Source: Clavibacter californiensis
GTDB lineage: Bacteria > Actinomycetota > Actinomycetes > Actinomycetales > Microbacteriaceae
Assembly: GCF_021952865.1 (NCBI RefSeq)
Contig: NZ_CP040792.1
Coordinates: forward strand, 744,001-808,000
Length of the DNA stretch: 64,000 nt
Direction: 5' to 3'
Under the pieces are notes generated by a model that saw only the letters and a program-made list of their open reading frames with translations, made no database searches and was not told the origin of the DNA. The position numbers and the translations under genes are program-made. Positions 63,216-64,000 of this stretch are shown here, one piece after another; position 1 is the first letter of the stretch, and each line of letters starts with the position of its first letter.

Positions 63216-64000
63216 CGCGCGCCGTCCCGCGGCCCGCGCTCCGGGGCGCACTCGCCCTCGTACGCGCGCTGCGGCATCTGCGTCGCGAGCTTGCCGCCGC
63301 TGACATCGACGAGCGTGCCCGTGATGTACCCGGCGCGGTCGCTCGCGAGGAACACGAGGAGGTCGGCGACGTCGTCGGGCCGCTCCCACCGGCGGATGCT
63401 GAGGGTGTCGAGCAGCCGGTCCTGCGCGGGCTCCGGCATCTCGGCGAAGCCGTTCATGGCGGTGGGGATCATGCCGGGCGCGTACGCGTTGACGGTGATG
63501 CCCCATGGCCCGAGCTCGCTCGCGAGCACGCGCGTGAACTGCACGACCGCGGCCTTCGACGCGCCGTACGCGGCCGCTCCGACGCTCGGGATGACGGCCG
63601 CGAACGACGCCGCGTTGATGATGCGCCCGCCTCCCGCCGCCTTCATGGCCGGGATGACGGCCTGCGAGAGCAGGAACACCCCGCCGACGTTCACGTCGAA
63701 CGCGGCCTGGAAGCGCGCGGGCTCGAGCGTCTCGACGGATCCCTCCACGTTGATCCCGGCGTTGTTCACGAGCACGTCGACGCGACCGGCGGCCTCGACC
63801 ACCTGCGCGATCGCCGCCTGCACGGAGGCCTGGTCGGTGACATCGGCGACGATCGCGGTGATCCCCTCCGGCAGCGCGTCGCGGAAGCGGAGGTCGAGCC
63901 CGAAGACCCGGCACCCCTCGGCCAGGAAGCGCTCGGCGATGGCGCGGCCGATGCCCTGGGCGGCACCGGAGACGACGACGACCCTGTCGTTGAGATCGAT
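63212..64000 (-). CDS. Short-chain dehydrogenase/reductase (5' end outside the window)
   Basis: 263 codons visible, without the start codon. Classical SDR: a cofactor-binding region SGAAQGIGRAIAERF at the left, LVNNAGIN (NNAG), the catalytic Ser region NAASFAAVIPSVGAAAYGASK with Tyr-x-x-x-Lys (YGASK), and the C-terminal GRPDD-equivalent RPDDVADLLVFLASD followed by GYITGTLVDVSGG. The Asp at the end of beta-2 (FGLDLRF) suggests NAD preference. It probably oxidises a sugar to its lactone for the overlapping SMP-30 gene. Confidence 0.88.
   Translation of the reverse strand: MDLNDRVVVVSGAAQGIGRAIAERFLAEGCRVFGLDLRFRDALPEGITAIVADVTDQASVQAAIAQVVEAAGRVDVLVNNAGINVEGSVETLEPARFQAAFDVNVGGVFLLSQAVIPAMKAAGGGRIINAASFAAVIPSVGAAAYGASKAAVVQFTRVLASELGPWGITVNAYAPGMIPTAMNGFAEMPEPAQDRLLDTLSIRRWERPDDVADLLVFLASDRAGYITGTLVDVSGGKLATQMPQRAYEGECAPERGPRDGAR

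Overview
The window is very GC-rich, strongly strand-coherent bacterial DNA with GTG/TTG starts, ATGA/GTGA gene overlaps and several promoters placed directly at the start codon (leaderless genes). Gene content (PhnGHIJK, anaplerotic PEP carboxylase, Asp23/Gls24 proteins, a septum-formation lipoprotein, WxL/DUF916 surface proteins, many secreted plant-glycan hydrolases) points to an actinobacterium of the Microbacteriaceae. A plant-associated genus such as Clavibacter or Rathayibacter is my inference from content and base composition, not something a search has confirmed. No rRNA, tRNA or CRISPR array was seen.

Layout. 1-4.4 kb: leftward C-P lyase operon phnGHIJK (phnK cut by the window edge), divergent from its GntR/HutC regulator phnF. 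4.4-8.5 kb: an MFS transporter and ppc, each with a leaderless promoter. 8.6-9.9 kb: a graveyard of gene fragments (lipoprotein start fused to a LysR C-terminus, a MarR remnant). 9.9-46 kb: a large accessory glycan-utilisation locus. It holds five secreted multidomain GH43-type enzymes, one secreted clan-GH-A-like glycosidase, an HEXXH secreted protein, an MFS/MarR pair, a WxL/DUF916 surface-protein pair, a complete YtfQRT-YjfF-type furanose ABC importer, a second orphan double ATPase and two LacI regulators. 46-51.8 kb: a copper island (CopB-type P-ATPase fused in frame to an extra domain, two CsoR-like operators, a His-rich DUF6153-like membrane protein, a DUF305 lipoprotein and an M23 peptidase). 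52-64 kb: mostly core genes: threonine aldolase, NudK-like Nudix hydrolase, SQR-like flavoprotein, an Asp23-aquaporin-Asp23/LEA stress cassette, a septum-formation-like lipoprotein, DUF805, a small export protein, an ABC-2 exporter, and an SDR plus SMP-30 lactonase operon that runs off the end.

How it fits together. All six secreted glycosidases end in the same roughly 80-residue, cysteine-bracketed C-terminal domain, which I do not recognise as a named family. A 14-bp LacI-type operator, consensus TGTTCACGGTAACA, lies upstream of four secreted-enzyme genes and of the ytfQ-like binding-protein gene, and in two cases sits at exactly the same place over the -35 element. The simplest reading is one regulon: secreted enzymes release (arabino)furanose-type sugars from plant wall polymers, the YtfQ-type transporter imports them, and a local LacI repressor senses them. 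A second LacI gene and a different palindrome, TCGAACCGGTTCGA, appear to govern the GH-A enzyme. The shared C-terminal domain, the operator regulon and the embedded WxL/DUF916 pair are the most promising new biology here.
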